Shown here: positions 8,221-18,665 of the stretch, one piece after another
Position numbering within the stretch: the first letter of the stretch is position 1
Layout: every line of letters begins with the position of its first letter
Assembly: GCF_005154805.1 (NCBI RefSeq)
Contig: NZ_CP039727.1
Span: 307,501 to 371,500, forward strand
From: Bacillus sp. S3
GTDB lineage: Bacteria > Bacillota > Bacilli > Bacillales > Cytobacillaceae
Length of the DNA: 64,000 nt
Direction of reading: 5' to 3'
The notes under the pieces: generated by a model
Seen by the model: only the letters and a program-made list of their open reading frames with translations
Databases searched by the model: none
Told to the model about the DNA's origin: nothing
Program-made: the position numbers and the translations under genes

Positions 8221-8928
8221 GTGGAAAAAGGTCAAAATCTGACGATCAATGGTTCAGGCAATTATCCTGGCGGCCGTTACGATAAGGTGAGCATCCGCGG
8301 GGAAGGGACGATTGAAAGTAATGTAGAATGTTCGACGTTTCATATATACGGCACGAGTGAGGCATTGGAGAATGTGAAAGCCGGATCTGTAAAAGTGATC
8401 GGTGAAACGGAAGTGATGGGGAAAATGGATTCTGGTGACATGTTGGTAATGGGGACGTTGTCCATTGCTGGTGAATCAGCTTTGAAAAAAATCAAGATCC
8501 TTGGGACGCTTGAAGTGGGTGAGCGGCTTTCAGGTGAAACAGCTAATATAAAGGGCAGTATATCCGCGGGCGGCGACGTCGAATATGAGAAATTTGATTT
8601 AAGCGGCGGATTTGAAATAAAAGGTCTATTGAATGCGGATACCATCAATATTGCTCTCCGTTTTGGCAATAGTTCGGCAGAGGAAATTGGCGGAGAAAAA
8701 ATCTCAATAAAAAGAAAAACATCACTGCTTCCATTTGTTAAGGATGAGGGGTCACTAGTAGTGAAGGTAATTGAAGGTGATGAAGTGTTTCTTGAAAATA
8801 CGAAGGCAGATATCGTCAGGGGCAAACTGGTTAAAATCGGTTCAGGCTGTCAAATTGGCCGGGTAGAATATTCAACTGATTTTATTCAGGATAAGCATTC
8901 AACGGTCAAAATGTCGGAAAAGATCTAG
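8221..8928 (+). CDS. yhbF: bactofilin-like polymer-forming protein (YhbF-like)
   Basis: It is a paralogue of the preceding gene: same start pattern (LTINGSGNYPGGRYDKV), same GLLNADxxxI core and same C-terminal IEGDxxxLENTKAxxVRG block. By family it should polymerise into a filament, perhaps together with the neighbour. GTG start with GGGGAGAAGGAA directly upstream; 235 residues. Last gene of the yhbD-yhbE-yhbF-like operon. The cellular role here is inferred from B. subtilis only. Confidence 0.8.
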   Translation: MEKGQNLTINGSGNYPGGRYDKVSIRGEGTIESNVECSTFHIYGTSEALENVKAGSVKVIGETEVMGKMDSGDMLVMGTLSIAGESALKKIKILGTLEVGERLSGETANIKGSISAGGDVEYEKFDLSGGFEIKGLLNADTINIALRFGNSSAEEIGGEKISIKRKTSLLPFVKDEGSLVVKVIEGDEVFLENTKADIVRGKLVKIGSGCQIGRVEYSTDFIQDKHSTVKMSEKI

Positions 8929-8950
8929 AGGAGATTTACGGGAATGGATG

Positions 8951-9076
8951 GTCGTTGGAAAAAGGCCCGAAGTCGTTGATAAAAGTTTAAAAGTCGTTGA
9001 TAAAGTTCCAAAAGACGTCGATAAACCAGCGAAAGTTGTCGATAAAAGGTTCAATGTGGTTGATAAAGGGCATCGC
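8951..9076 (+). repeat. 21-bp tandem repeat with an open heptad frame
   Basis: The core GTCGTTGATAAA recurs at 8951, 8972, 8993, 9014, 9035 and 9056, an exact 21-bp period in six degenerate units. In the frame of an ATG at 8948 the array reads without stop to 9082 as 44 codons with the repeating peptide V-V-D-K-x-x-K. AGAGGAG lies at 8927, rather far (14 nt) for that ATG. It may be a tiny protein or a non-coding repeat family; the mixture of GTC/GTT/GTG and GAT codons does not decide it. Confidence 0.75.
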
Positions 9077-9144
9077 TTCTAAAAAAACGTATCAGAATCA
9101 GACCACGGCAAATAGAAAGAGCGAATTATTGACCAAAAGACGCA

Positions 9145-9186
9145 AAAAGGGACCCCAACCTCGATGGAAATGCAGGGATCCCTTTT
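9145..9186. terminator. bidirectional terminator between yhbF and ydiK
   Basis: A 12-bp arm AAAAGGGACCCC pairs with GGGATCCCTTTT (one mismatch). It has T-rich tails on both strands and sits between convergent genes. Confidence 0.8.
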
Positions 9187-9187
9187 C

Positions 9188-9388
9188 TTATTTTTTCAAT
9201 TGGTTCTTGTATTTAAAATGAAAAAGTATCATTTTCAAGCCTGAGCCGAAGTCAAATGTAGCTAATAAGACAAGCAGGTAACTGAAAAAGCCCCAGCCGT
9301 TCTTTTGCACGTCGTCGATGGCAAAGAAGGTAAATACTGCACCTAGCAGAAAGTAAATAATTCCGGAAAACAAGGGTGAACGTTTCAT
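9188..9388 (-). CDS. ydiK: YdiK-like small membrane protein
   Basis: 66 residues with two hydrophobic helices (about residues 8-25 and 32-55) and a basic C-terminus, so a small inner-membrane protein. It matches B. subtilis YdiK by size, pattern and position next to ydiL. GGAGG lies 6 nt before the ATG, and the start overlaps the ydiL stop by 4 bp, which shows coupled translation. No function is known for the family. Confidence 0.8.
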   Translation of the reverse strand: MKRSPLFSGIIYFLLGAVFTFFAIDDVQKNGWGFFSYLLVLLATFDFGSGLKMILFHFKYKNQLKK

Positions 9389-10110
9389 AGAAATCCTCCG
9401 ATAAAGTTTTGCAGCGCCTCAGCCTCACGCCTCAATCTCTCAATATCATCTTTGTAAACAGTTTGAACCAAAACAACCAAGGTATTCATCGTGACATGGG
9501 CAAAAATCGGTACGAGAATCCGCTTCGTTTTAACGTAAAGGAACGCGAAGGTGAAGCCCATGGCCGAATAAAGCAGGATGTGCTGAAACTCCATATGTGC
9601 CGCTGCAAAGATAACCGAGCTAATCAACGCCGAGATAAAAAAGTTAAAACGCTTGTACATGGCGCCGAAAATAATTTTTCGAAACACAATTTCTTCTAAA
9701 ATCGGACCAATGACGCTGGAAACAAGCATGGCAGCCGGCATGGTTTCGATAATTCGAAGGATATTTTGCGTATTCTCCGAACCCATATCAACACCTAAGC
9801 GTGTTTCAATTATAATGGCTATGGCTTGTGATAAATAAGCTAAGAAGACGCCTGCAATCGCCCATATAACCGCCGCGCCAGCAGAAGAACCGCCTCTTTT
9901 TTCGAAATCGTTTGCCTTCATTTCTTTCCTTAGTAAAAAAAGAATGATGAATAAAGCAATTGAAAAACTGGCAATCAGCCAAACTGGGACAGCCAAACTT
10001 TGGCTGATTCCGAAGGCATGAAAGCCCATTGTTAACAATGGAAGGCCGATAATGCCAGAAAGCTGCATAGCAAGGTACACAATGATGACAATCCAATATT
10101 CCTTTTTCAA
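9385..10110 (-). CDS. ydiL: CPBP-family intramembrane metalloprotease (YdiL-like)
   Basis: Polytopic membrane protein of about 241 residues with a CPBP (CAAX protease/bacteriocin-processing) domain. The signature EEIVFRKIIFG (Glu-Glu...Arg) lies near residue 142, with a later HMEFQH and HVTMNT giving the other metal ligands. Family members cut small membrane peptides. I prefer the TTG at 10110, with AAAGGAG 7 nt upstream, to the in-frame GTG further out. Operon with ydiK, divergent from groES, as in B. subtilis. Confidence 0.85.
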   Translation of the reverse strand: MKKEYWIVIIVYLAMQLSGIIGLPLLTMGFHAFGISQSLAVPVWLIASFSIALFIILFLLRKEMKANDFEKRGGSSAGAAVIWAIAGVFLAYLSQAIAIIIETRLGVDMGSENTQNILRIIETMPAAMLVSSVIGPILEEIVFRKIIFGAMYKRFNFFISALISSVIFAAAHMEFQHILLYSAMGFTFAFLYVKTKRILVPIFAHVTMNTLVVLVQTVYKDDIERLRREAEALQNFIGGFL

Positions 10111-10320
10111 ATTGTAATCTCCTTTATAAACCACTCAGGTATGTTTAACGAATACATATTCTAGTTTTCAAATCATTATTATTCATTTTACTCTTAAAAC
10201 TGGAACGGTTTCAATTTAGAAGAACTTTTTCAAAAAGAAGGTATAGAATGACGAGTTTTTCACATACTTGATAAGGTTGTAAAAAAGCAAAATTCTTTTG
10301 TAAAATTTTATGCTTCATAC

Positions 10321-10352
10321 TTGCAAAAGATTTTAAGATTCATTATTATAAT
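10321..10352 (+). promoter_or_regulatory. sigma-A promoter of groESL
   Basis: TTGCAA (10321) and TATTAT (10344) are 17 bp apart, directly upstream of the CIRCE element. Confidence 0.7.
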
Positions 10353-10359
10353 AATTGTG

Positions 10360-10386
10360 TTAGCACTCATTCATAGAGAGTGCTAA
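10360..10386. promoter_or_regulatory. CIRCE operator (HrcA site)
   Basis: TTAGCACTC-N9-GAGTGCTAA is a perfect CIRCE inverted repeat just downstream of the groESL promoter. By established knowledge HrcA binds here and represses the operon until heat shock. hrcA itself is not in the window. Confidence 0.97.
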
Positions 10387-10425
10387 TAAGTCAGAATTAC
10401 ATATATTTTGAGGAGGTTGTTTGAT

Positions 10426-10710
10426 TTGTTAAGACCATTAGGTGATCGCATTGTCATTGAGCTTGTTGAATCAGAAGAAAAAACTGCAAGCGGGATCGTA
10501 TTACCGGATTCAGCGAAGGAAAAGCCTCAAGAAGGAAAAGTTGTTGCCGTTGGCACTGGCCGCGTACTTGAAAGCGGAGAACGTGTAGCACTTGAAGTTG
10601 CTGTTGGCGACCGCATTATCTTCTCAAAATACGCTGGTACTGAAGTGAAGTACGAAGGCGTAGAATACTTACTTTTACGTGAAAACGATATCCTTGCTGT
10701 AATTAGCTAA
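10426..10710 (+). CDS. groES: co-chaperonin GroES
   Basis: This is the 10-kDa lid of the GroEL chamber. It starts with [11 protein letters not shown] and carries the mobile-loop segment [19 protein letters not shown] and the [10 protein letters not shown] block. TTG is the start: AGGAGG at 10411 is 9 nt before it and the resulting 94 residues equal the family length. First gene of the heat-shock operon under CIRCE control. An unusually long 212-bp gap separates it from groEL. Confidence 0.97.
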   Translation: MLRPLGDRIVIELVESEEKTASGIVLPDSAKEKPQEGKVVAVGTGRVLESGERVALEVAVGDRIIFSKYAGTEVKYEGVEYLLLRENDILAVIS

Positions 10711-10721
10711 TTAGAATAGAA

Positions 10722-10872
10722 AGGCGCAAGCGACCGTTTAGCAGCGTATGGACTGGAGCACTTCGACTGAGATAAAGGAAACACGGAGAGCGTTAGCGAT
10801 CCGATGTTAACTTATCGTAGGGAGAAGAGCGAAGTACACTAGCTGCTGGGAGCTGGAGCTGGACAGTTATCG
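10722..10872. repeat. structured intergenic element between groES and groEL
   Basis: About 150 bp with GC content above the flanks and no long open frame. Complementary pieces lie at both ends: TAGCAGC near 10739 with GCTGCT near 10843, and GCACTTCG near 10758 with CGAAGTACAC near 10829. They can form a long imperfect hairpin. It looks like an interspersed repeat of the kind known in Bacillus genomes, inserted in the groESL transcript. I cannot confirm other copies from this window. Confidence 0.5.
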
Positions 10873-10919
10873 AATATTAAGAATAAATTATGGTTTAGAA
10901 AATACGAGGAGGTTTTTGA

Positions 10920-12683
<1,764 letters not shown>

Positions 12684-12744
12684 TTCCTACGTTATAATAT
12701 AGAAATAGAGTTGTTTTGTTATCAAGGGAAATTAGGAGGAAGGG

Positions 12745-14346
12745 GTGAGTCAAATTGGGGTAACGGTAAAGGACATCTTACAATTGCCATCCTTAAGGGG
12801 AGCAGAGGTATTAACGGGGAAAAATAATTTAAATCGAACTGTCTCATCTTTATCTGTATTAGAGGTTTCTAATTTTGACTTTTTCTCTAAGGCCAATCAA
12901 GCGGTTCAGGAAGAGTGGTATGCTGAAGAGCTTGTCATCAGCTCTTTTTATTCAATTAAAGATAGTGTGGAAAAACAATGTGAAACGATTCAACACTTAC
13001 ATGATCTGGGGGAATTGGGCTTAATTTTATATTATGTGGGAATTATCATGCCGGAGATACCAGAAGAGGTCCTGCAATTAGCAGACTCACAAGATTTTAT
13101 CATCATTTGTATGCCCAAAAATGATTATTCTCTTCGCTATAATGAAGTAATCTATGAAGTGATGGAAACGATTGTGAGCAATCAGACGGTTAATGATAAT
13201 TTTGTTAAAGAAGCTTTGGAAAAGGTATCCTTGTTGCCAGAACATATGCGCAGCGTGGAAATTACCCTTAAATTGTTATCTGATCGCCTAAAAGCGAATA
13301 TCCTGCTGACGAATTTACATTTTGAAGTTGTGAATCAAATCATGTGGCCTCGTAATTCATCTTTAGATGTATTGAAAGTGATCAGGGAGTGTTCACAACA
13401 TATAGTGAATGGAAGAACGGTAATACAAGAGGTAGATATTAATACCTTATCATGTTTCGTGGAATACAAAAGTATTCAGCAAAAAAATGGAGAGCTTCTT
13501 TATCTTTTTGTTATTAAAGAAAATACTAAATTACCTGCTAAGGTGATTGATAAAATTAGTGAAGTTGTACAAGTAGCCATTAATCTATGGGGAGACAAGC
13601 ATGATGAGGTTAGTGAGTATGCATTGGTAAAAGCGATTATTAATGATGAAAGCGATAAAATGCGAAGGCTGGCTAATCTCCTAAATATTGATGTATCCGC
13701 TATTCAAATGATGTGGTTAGTGTATATTAACGATTTGTCCAATGAAAAGAGTATTAGAGATGAGCTGGAAGAAGAGCTTTCAAAGTACTATAAAACTGCA
13801 GTTATTCAAACGATTGATCATTGCATTATCGTCCTCCTAGGGAATTATTTATATAAACACCCTGAGTTTGAGATTGCAGCCGAGTTTATCGAAACGACGA
13901 ATTATTACCCTCAAATATCGGAAATTGTTTATGCACCGAAAATGAGAAATACTCAAGATGTACGTCGTATGTATCAGTTGGTAAATAAAGTGGGTAAGAA
14001 AGTCCATACCATCTATCCAATGCGTAAATTGTATACAACAGCGGAAGTCCGATCCATGGATAGAGCCATTGATTTCAGTAAACAAGGGGAGGAAAAGATA
14101 GAGGAATGGTTGTCGATCATTTCCCCCATTTTAAATGACGAAGAATCTTTGAGGACATTGATGACCTTTCTTTTAGATGCGAAGGGGAATTTTGATGAGT
14201 GTGGAAGACTTCTTTTTATCCACAAAAATACAGTGAAGTATCGAATTAGAAAAATCAGCGAATTGATTGGATGCGATGTAACGGCCTATTCCGAATTTTA
14301 CGATGTCTATATAGCCTGTATGATTTACCGGGTGGTTAATCACTAG
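12745..14346 (+). CDS. PucR-family transcriptional regulator
   Basis: The N-terminal 120 residues fit the PucR domain (VTVKDILQLPSLRGAEVLTG...). The C-terminus is the PucR-type HTH (LFIHKNTVKYRIRKISELIG, near residues 485-505). The middle has no motif I recognise. Such proteins activate purine, allantoin or other amide/ureide degradation genes in response to a metabolite. GTG start with AGGAGG 5 nt upstream; 533 residues. It precedes the permease and hydantoinase genes, has its own terminator, and is the likely regulator of that module. Confidence 0.85.
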   Translation: MSQIGVTVKDILQLPSLRGAEVLTGKNNLNRTVSSLSVLEVSNFDFFSKANQAVQEEWYAEELVISSFYSIKDSVEKQCETIQHLHDLGELGLILYYVGIIMPEIPEEVLQLADSQDFIIICMPKNDYSLRYNEVIYEVMETIVSNQTVNDNFVKEALEKVSLLPEHMRSVEITLKLLSDRLKANILLTNLHFEVVNQIMWPRNSSLDVLKVIRECSQHIVNGRTVIQEVDINTLSCFVEYKSIQQKNGELLYLFVIKENTKLPAKVIDKISEVVQVAINLWGDKHDEVSEYALVKAIINDESDKMRRLANLLNIDVSAIQMMWLVYINDLSNEKSIRDELEEELSKYYKTAVIQTIDHCIIVLLGNYLYKHPEFEIAAEFIETTNYYPQISEIVYAPKMRNTQDVRRMYQLVNKVGKKVHTIYPMRKLYTTAEVRSMDRAIDFSKQGEEKIEEWLSIISPILNDEESLRTLMTFLLDAKGNFDECGRLLFIHKNTVKYRIRKISELIGCDVTAYSEFYDVYIACMIYRVVNH

Positions 14347-14397
14347 AAAAATCTGAATTCTTGTCAAAATAGACAAAAATTCAGATTTTTTTTTTCC
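14344..14397 (+). terminator. terminator after the PucR-family gene
   Basis: AAAATCTGAATT and ATTCAGATTTT arms, with an inner TTGTC/GACAA pairing, are followed by a long T run. Confidence 0.85.
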
Positions 14398-14470
14398 TTT
14401 TGAAAAAGACTTACCACTATTCTTTCTTTTATAATAAGAAAAATTAATCAGGAACAAGGGAGGAAGCAAT

Positions 14471-15739
14471 ATGAGAAGGGATGGAGAATATCAGTCGTGG
14501 TATAGTTTGGGAATTATCTGGGCAGGCGCAATGATTTGTATACCAAGTCTGTTAGTAGGGAATGCACTTATTTCTGGTATGAGCTTACCTAAAGCATTGC
14601 TCGTTACTTTTGTTGGATATTCCGTTGTAGTAATCCTTATGATTTTGCAAGGGATTCAAAGTAGTGATTTAGGAAGACCGACCGTTCAAGTCGCAGGACA
14701 TGTGTTTGGAAAAAAGGGATCTCGAACGATATTATCGATTATTTTAGCCATTGCTTGCTTAGGCTGGTTTGGGATCCAGGCCAATGTTTGCGGGGCAGCG
14801 TTAGCTAGTTTGTTAGCTGTGTATGATATTAGTGTTCCTGTCCCATTTGCTTCTTTAATTTGTGGTTTAGTAATGGTGGTTTCTGCCATTTACGGAATCA
14901 AAGTGCTGCGGATATTAAGTTATATTGCCGTCCCTTTATTGGTTGTCATTTGTGTATATGGTTTAATTCACACGCTGACTGGAGGAAATTTGCAGGCTAT
15001 TCAGAACTACACACCTAAAGGCAATATGAGTTTTATGGACGGACTTGCGGTAACGATTGGTTCGTTTGCATTGGGTGCCGTAATAGCTGGTGATTATTCT
15101 CAATTTTCGAAAAAACGTTCAGATGTTTTGAAAGCTGCAACCTTTGGAATCATCCCCGCGGGAGTGTTAATGATTGGTGTAGGGGCTGTATTAACCATTG
15201 CTTATCAAACAAGTGATATCACGGGCATCTTTCTAAAAATAGCCACTCCCTTTATTGGTGGTGTTGCTTTGATTTTAGCTACATGGAAAACAAATCTAGT
15301 AAATGCCATTTCAGGTGGAATAGCTTTGATTAATGTTTTTAACGTTTCTAAGGAAAAGGAAAAATTGGCCGTCGGTATTGCTGGAACAATAGGGACATTG
15401 TTGGCAGTGGTAGGGATACTAAATTTCTTTACACCGATTATGTCGATTTTATCAGCCATGATTCCGCCAGTAGCAGGTGTCATGATCGCATCTTATTGGG
15501 TGATGAATAAAGGCGACAAAAATAGCTGGAGGGAAATGGAAGGCGTAAATTGGCTAGGTGTATTTTCATGGCTGGTAGGGGCTGTTATTGCAAGTATTCC
15601 TGTTGTTTTATCTTTATTCCCAAGTTTACCCCATGTCTCTAATCAGCCCTTGATCGGGATTATCATTTCATTTGTTATTTATTTTGCCGGGCACCGTATA
15701 TCTGCCCAAAAGACTGTCATATTGGAGGAAAATAGATGA
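14471..15739 (+). CDS. NCS1-family permease (CodB-like)
   Basis: 422 residues with about 12 hydrophobic segments. The start and internal blocks (WYSLGIIWAGAMICIPSLL, the AIACLGWFGIQANVCG segment and SFALGAVIAGDYSQFSK) are typical of the cytosine/purine/hydantoin cation symporters (NCS1). It should import a small cyclic amide or base. GGGAGG lies 8 nt before the ATG. The stop overlaps the DUF917 gene by 4 bp, tying it to the enzymes that follow. The real substrate cannot be read from sequence; a hydantoin-like compound fits the context. Confidence 0.85.
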   Translation: MRRDGEYQSWYSLGIIWAGAMICIPSLLVGNALISGMSLPKALLVTFVGYSVVVILMILQGIQSSDLGRPTVQVAGHVFGKKGSRTILSIILAIACLGWFGIQANVCGAALASLLAVYDISVPVPFASLICGLVMVVSAIYGIKVLRILSYIAVPLLVVICVYGLIHTLTGGNLQAIQNYTPKGNMSFMDGLAVTIGSFALGAVIAGDYSQFSKKRSDVLKAATFGIIPAGVLMIGVGAVLTIAYQTSDITGIFLKIATPFIGGVALILATWKTNLVNAISGGIALINVFNVSKEKEKLAVGIAGTIGTLLAVVGILNFFTPIMSILSAMIPPVAGVMIASYWVMNKGDKNSWREMEGVNWLGVFSWLVGAVIASIPVVLSLFPSLPHVSNQPLIGIIISFVIYFAGHRISAQKTVILEENR

Positions 15740-16839
15740 GATATTTAGATAAAGAATCCATTGAAAATATTGCAATTGGAGCTGCTTTTTTAGGAACAGG
15801 CGGCGGCGGAGATCCTTATATTGGGAAATTGATGGCTCTATCCGCCATTGAAAAAAATGGACCGGTCAGATTATATTCAGTAGATGAAATTGGGGATGAC
15901 GACTTTTTTATTCCAGCTGCTATGATGGGGGCACCTTCTGTATTGGTAGAGAAGTTTCCAAAAGGAGATGAGTTTGTTAAGGTCTTCCAAAAACTAGCGC
16001 GGTATTTAGGGAAAGAAAAAATTGCAGGAACCTATCCAATGGAGGCAGGCGGAGTGAATTCAATGGTCCCGATTGTTGTGGCAGCACAGCTGAACTTACC
16101 GTTGATTGACTGTGATGGTATGGGGCGTGCCTTCCCTGAATTGCAAATGGTGACATTTAACCTGGATGGCATTTCGGCGACTCCGATGGCTATAACGGAT
16201 GAAAAAGGGAATATTGGGATTTTTGAAACCATTGATAATAAATGGACAGAGCGCTTAGCTCGGACAGCGACTGTGGAGATGGGAGCAAGTTCCTTAGTTA
16301 GTTTGTATCCAACGACTGGTGCTCAGATCAAGAAGAGTGGAGTCCATCATATCGTTACCCTCTCTGAACAGATTGGCGAAATTATTTCTTCAAAAGGCAA
16401 GGAAGCGAAAGAAAAACTTCAAGAATTGTTAAAACTAGTATCTGGTTATGAATTATTCCAAGGTAAAATTGTCGACGTTATTCGTGAAACGAAGGGAGGA
16501 TTTAACCTTGGAAAAATGATTCTTGAAGGAATTAACGTGAATAAAGACGAAAAGATGAAGGTCCATTTTCAAAATGAAAATTTACTTGCTGAAAAAAATG
16601 ATCAAGTTGTCGCTATGACCCCGGATTTACTTTGTCTAGTTGATTATGAAACATTACTGCCAGTTACAACTGAAAGTTTAAAATATGGAAAACGTGTACG
16701 CGTGATTGGATTGCCAGCTCATCCGAAATGGAGGACTGAAAAGGGAATCGAAACAGCAGGTCCTAAGTATTTTGGATATGATTACGATTATGTTCCAATA
16801 GAGGAATTGGTTAAAAAGGCGGTTGTTGAACATGTATAG
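15736..16839 (+). CDS. DUF917 / S-methyl-thiohydantoin desulfurase-like protein
   Basis: The N-terminal block (FLGTGGGGDPYIGKL near residue 20) and MEAGGVNSMVPIVVAA are the DUF917 signature; the family is now called S-Me-THD. Members often lie beside HyuA-type hydantoinases, as here. 367 residues, full length, no signal peptide. It starts in the ATGA overlap with the permease and overlaps the next gene by 8 bp, so it is one translationally coupled operon. Enzyme activity is inferred from the family name and has little direct evidence. Confidence 0.8.
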   Translation: MRYLDKESIENIAIGAAFLGTGGGGDPYIGKLMALSAIEKNGPVRLYSVDEIGDDDFFIPAAMMGAPSVLVEKFPKGDEFVKVFQKLARYLGKEKIAGTYPMEAGGVNSMVPIVVAAQLNLPLIDCDGMGRAFPELQMVTFNLDGISATPMAITDEKGNIGIFETIDNKWTERLARTATVEMGASSLVSLYPTTGAQIKKSGVHHIVTLSEQIGEIISSKGKEAKEKLQELLKLVSGYELFQGKIVDVIRETKGGFNLGKMILEGINVNKDEKMKVHFQNENLLAEKNDQVVAMTPDLLCLVDYETLLPVTTESLKYGKRVRVIGLPAHPKWRTEKGIETAGPKYFGYDYDYVPIEELVKKAVVEHV

Positions 16840-18382
16840 AATTGGAATTGATGTTGGTGGAACAAATACAGATGCGATCATTTTAGATGAAAATCGCAAC
16901 CTCATTCATAGTGTAAAATCTCCAACAAGTTTAGATATTAAGACCGGGATTGAAAGTGCGTTGCGAGATTTAATAAAAGAAAGCGGCATTGACCGGACGA
17001 AAATCACTCATGCGATGTTAGGGACAACCCAGTGTACAAATGCGATTGTTGAGCGGAAAAAATTAGCCCGCGTTGGTGTTATTCGTTTAGGATATCCTGC
17101 TACTGCCTCCGTCCTCCCTTACACTGCCTGGCCGGAAGATATCGTTGAAAAACTATCAGGGAACTATGCGCTTGTTCACGGCGGCTATGAATATGATGGT
17201 CAAGTATTGGGAGAACTTGATGAAGATGAAATTAAAACACTATTAGAAGAATGGCAAGATAAAGTAGAGTCAATTGCCGTGGTTGGCGTTTTTTCCTCTA
17301 TCAAAAATGATCAAGAACTCAGGGTTCGAGATCTTATCCAAGAAGTATATGGTGCAGAATTTCCTGTTTCATGCTCTTCCTTGATTGGCTCCATCGGTTT
17401 AATCGAACGCGAAAATGCGACGATTTTAAATGCGGCATTATGTAAAGTAATTGAAACGACGACAGAAGGGTTTGTTCATGCCTTGGAAGAGGAAGGGATC
17501 TCGGGTGTGGAAGTGTATTTATGTCAGAATGACGGAACGTTAATGTCGATTGAATATGCCAAACATTTCCCTATACTAACGATAGCATGCGGACCAACCA
17601 ATAGTATACGAGGTGCTTCTTATTTAGCAGAGATCAAAGACACGATGGTTCTTGATGTAGGCGGGACGACTTCTGATATCGGGGTCTTACAAGACGGATT
17701 TCCAAGAGAGTCTTCTGTAGCCGTTGAAGTAGGGGATATCCGGACAAATTTTAGAATGCCAGATATTATTTCTGTTGGACTGGGCGGAGGAAGTATTGTT
17801 CGAGTGGATAACGGTAAGATTACTGTGGGGCCTGATAGTGTAGGATACAAGATTGGTCAAGAAGCACTTGTCTTTGGCGGGAATACGCTTACTGCAACGG
17901 ATATTGCTGTTCGTCTTGGATTAGCTGATGTTGGTGATAAGAGTTTAGTAGCACATATTGATGAAGAGTTTGCTAAGGAAGTTCAATTGGAAATTTCCAT
18001 TCTAATTGAACAAGCTATTGATAAAATGAAAACTTCGTCAGAAGATGTTCAACTCGTTATCGTAGGTGGAGGCAGTATTATTGTTCCAGATACGATTCGC
18101 GGGGTATCCCATATTCTTAAAGCTGAGCATGGGGGTGTCGCAAATGCGATTGGTGCATCGATTGCTCAAATAAGCGGGCAGTATGAACAGATCTATATCT
18201 ATTCTAAAGAACCACGTGAGGAATCATTGAAAGATGCACAAGAAAAGGCAGTGCGACAAGCGGTTCTAGCTGGAGCCGTTTCTAGTACGATTGAATTAGT
18301 GGAAGTGGAAGAAACTCCACTTGCTTATCATCCGGAAAACGCAACAAGGTTAAGAGTAAAAGTTGTTGGGAAAATGGAATAA
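16832..18382 (+). CDS. hydantoinase/oxoprolinase family protein (HyuA-like)
   Basis: The N-terminus YRIGIDVGGTNTDAIILD is the ASKHA phosphate-binding loop of HyuA/oxoprolinase A proteins. MLGTTQCTNAIVERK, DVGGTTSDIGVL and GGGSIIVP follow in family order. It should carry out ATP-dependent opening of a 5-membered cyclic amide. The start at 16832 matches the conserved N-terminus; upstream TTG codons are not supported. 516 residues, shorter than full oxoprolinases. No HyuB subunit is adjacent; DUF917 takes its place. Last gene of the operon. Confidence 0.85.
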   Translation: MYRIGIDVGGTNTDAIILDENRNLIHSVKSPTSLDIKTGIESALRDLIKESGIDRTKITHAMLGTTQCTNAIVERKKLARVGVIRLGYPATASVLPYTAWPEDIVEKLSGNYALVHGGYEYDGQVLGELDEDEIKTLLEEWQDKVESIAVVGVFSSIKNDQELRVRDLIQEVYGAEFPVSCSSLIGSIGLIERENATILNAALCKVIETTTEGFVHALEEEGISGVEVYLCQNDGTLMSIEYAKHFPILTIACGPTNSIRGASYLAEIKDTMVLDVGGTTSDIGVLQDGFPRESSVAVEVGDIRTNFRMPDIISVGLGGGSIVRVDNGKITVGPDSVGYKIGQEALVFGGNTLTATDIAVRLGLADVGDKSLVAHIDEEFAKEVQLEISILIEQAIDKMKTSSEDVQLVIVGGGSIIVPDTIRGVSHILKAEHGGVANAIGASIAQISGQYEQIYIYSKEPREESLKDAQEKAVRQAVLAGAVSSTIELVEVEETPLAYHPENATRLRVKVVGKME

Positions 18383-18437
18383 AGGCATACTTAAAAACGG
18401 GATGCTGTCATTTTGCTAACACAATCTCATTATAGGA

Positions 18438-18555
18438 GCGGCATGATGTAATCTGCCCCTTAATCCCTTTATATTTTAAGGGTTGAATGTAACTTGAAGT
18501 ATTTTTTGATTAAGGCTTCTCTAAAGTTCACCGAACTTTAGAGAAGCCTCTTTAT
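18438..18555 (+). repeat. groEL 3' end and terminator, copy B of flanking direct repeat
   Basis: Repeats 12544-12565 exactly, including the last Gly-Met-Met-stop codons of groEL, then a terminator hairpin (18514-18550; GGCTTCTCTAAAGTTC / GAACTTTAGAGAAGCC). No groEL sequence lies in front of it. It marks the right edge of the inserted module. It also terminates the operon ending with the HyuA-like gene. Confidence 0.85.
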
Positions 18556-18665
18556 TCATCTCTTTTGTTCGTTCAGGATTTAGCTCTGCTATTTTCAAAA
18601 AGCGTCTCATACGTTTTTCTAATTTTTATATAAATCGGCTAATCAGGTAGTTCCTAATCAAATAA

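Noticed and set aside
8340..8825. 161-codon minus frame opposite the yhbF-like gene
   Set aside because: Ser/Pro/Ile-rich composition typical of an antisense shadow; no ribosome binding site; the + strand gene has a clear family pattern.
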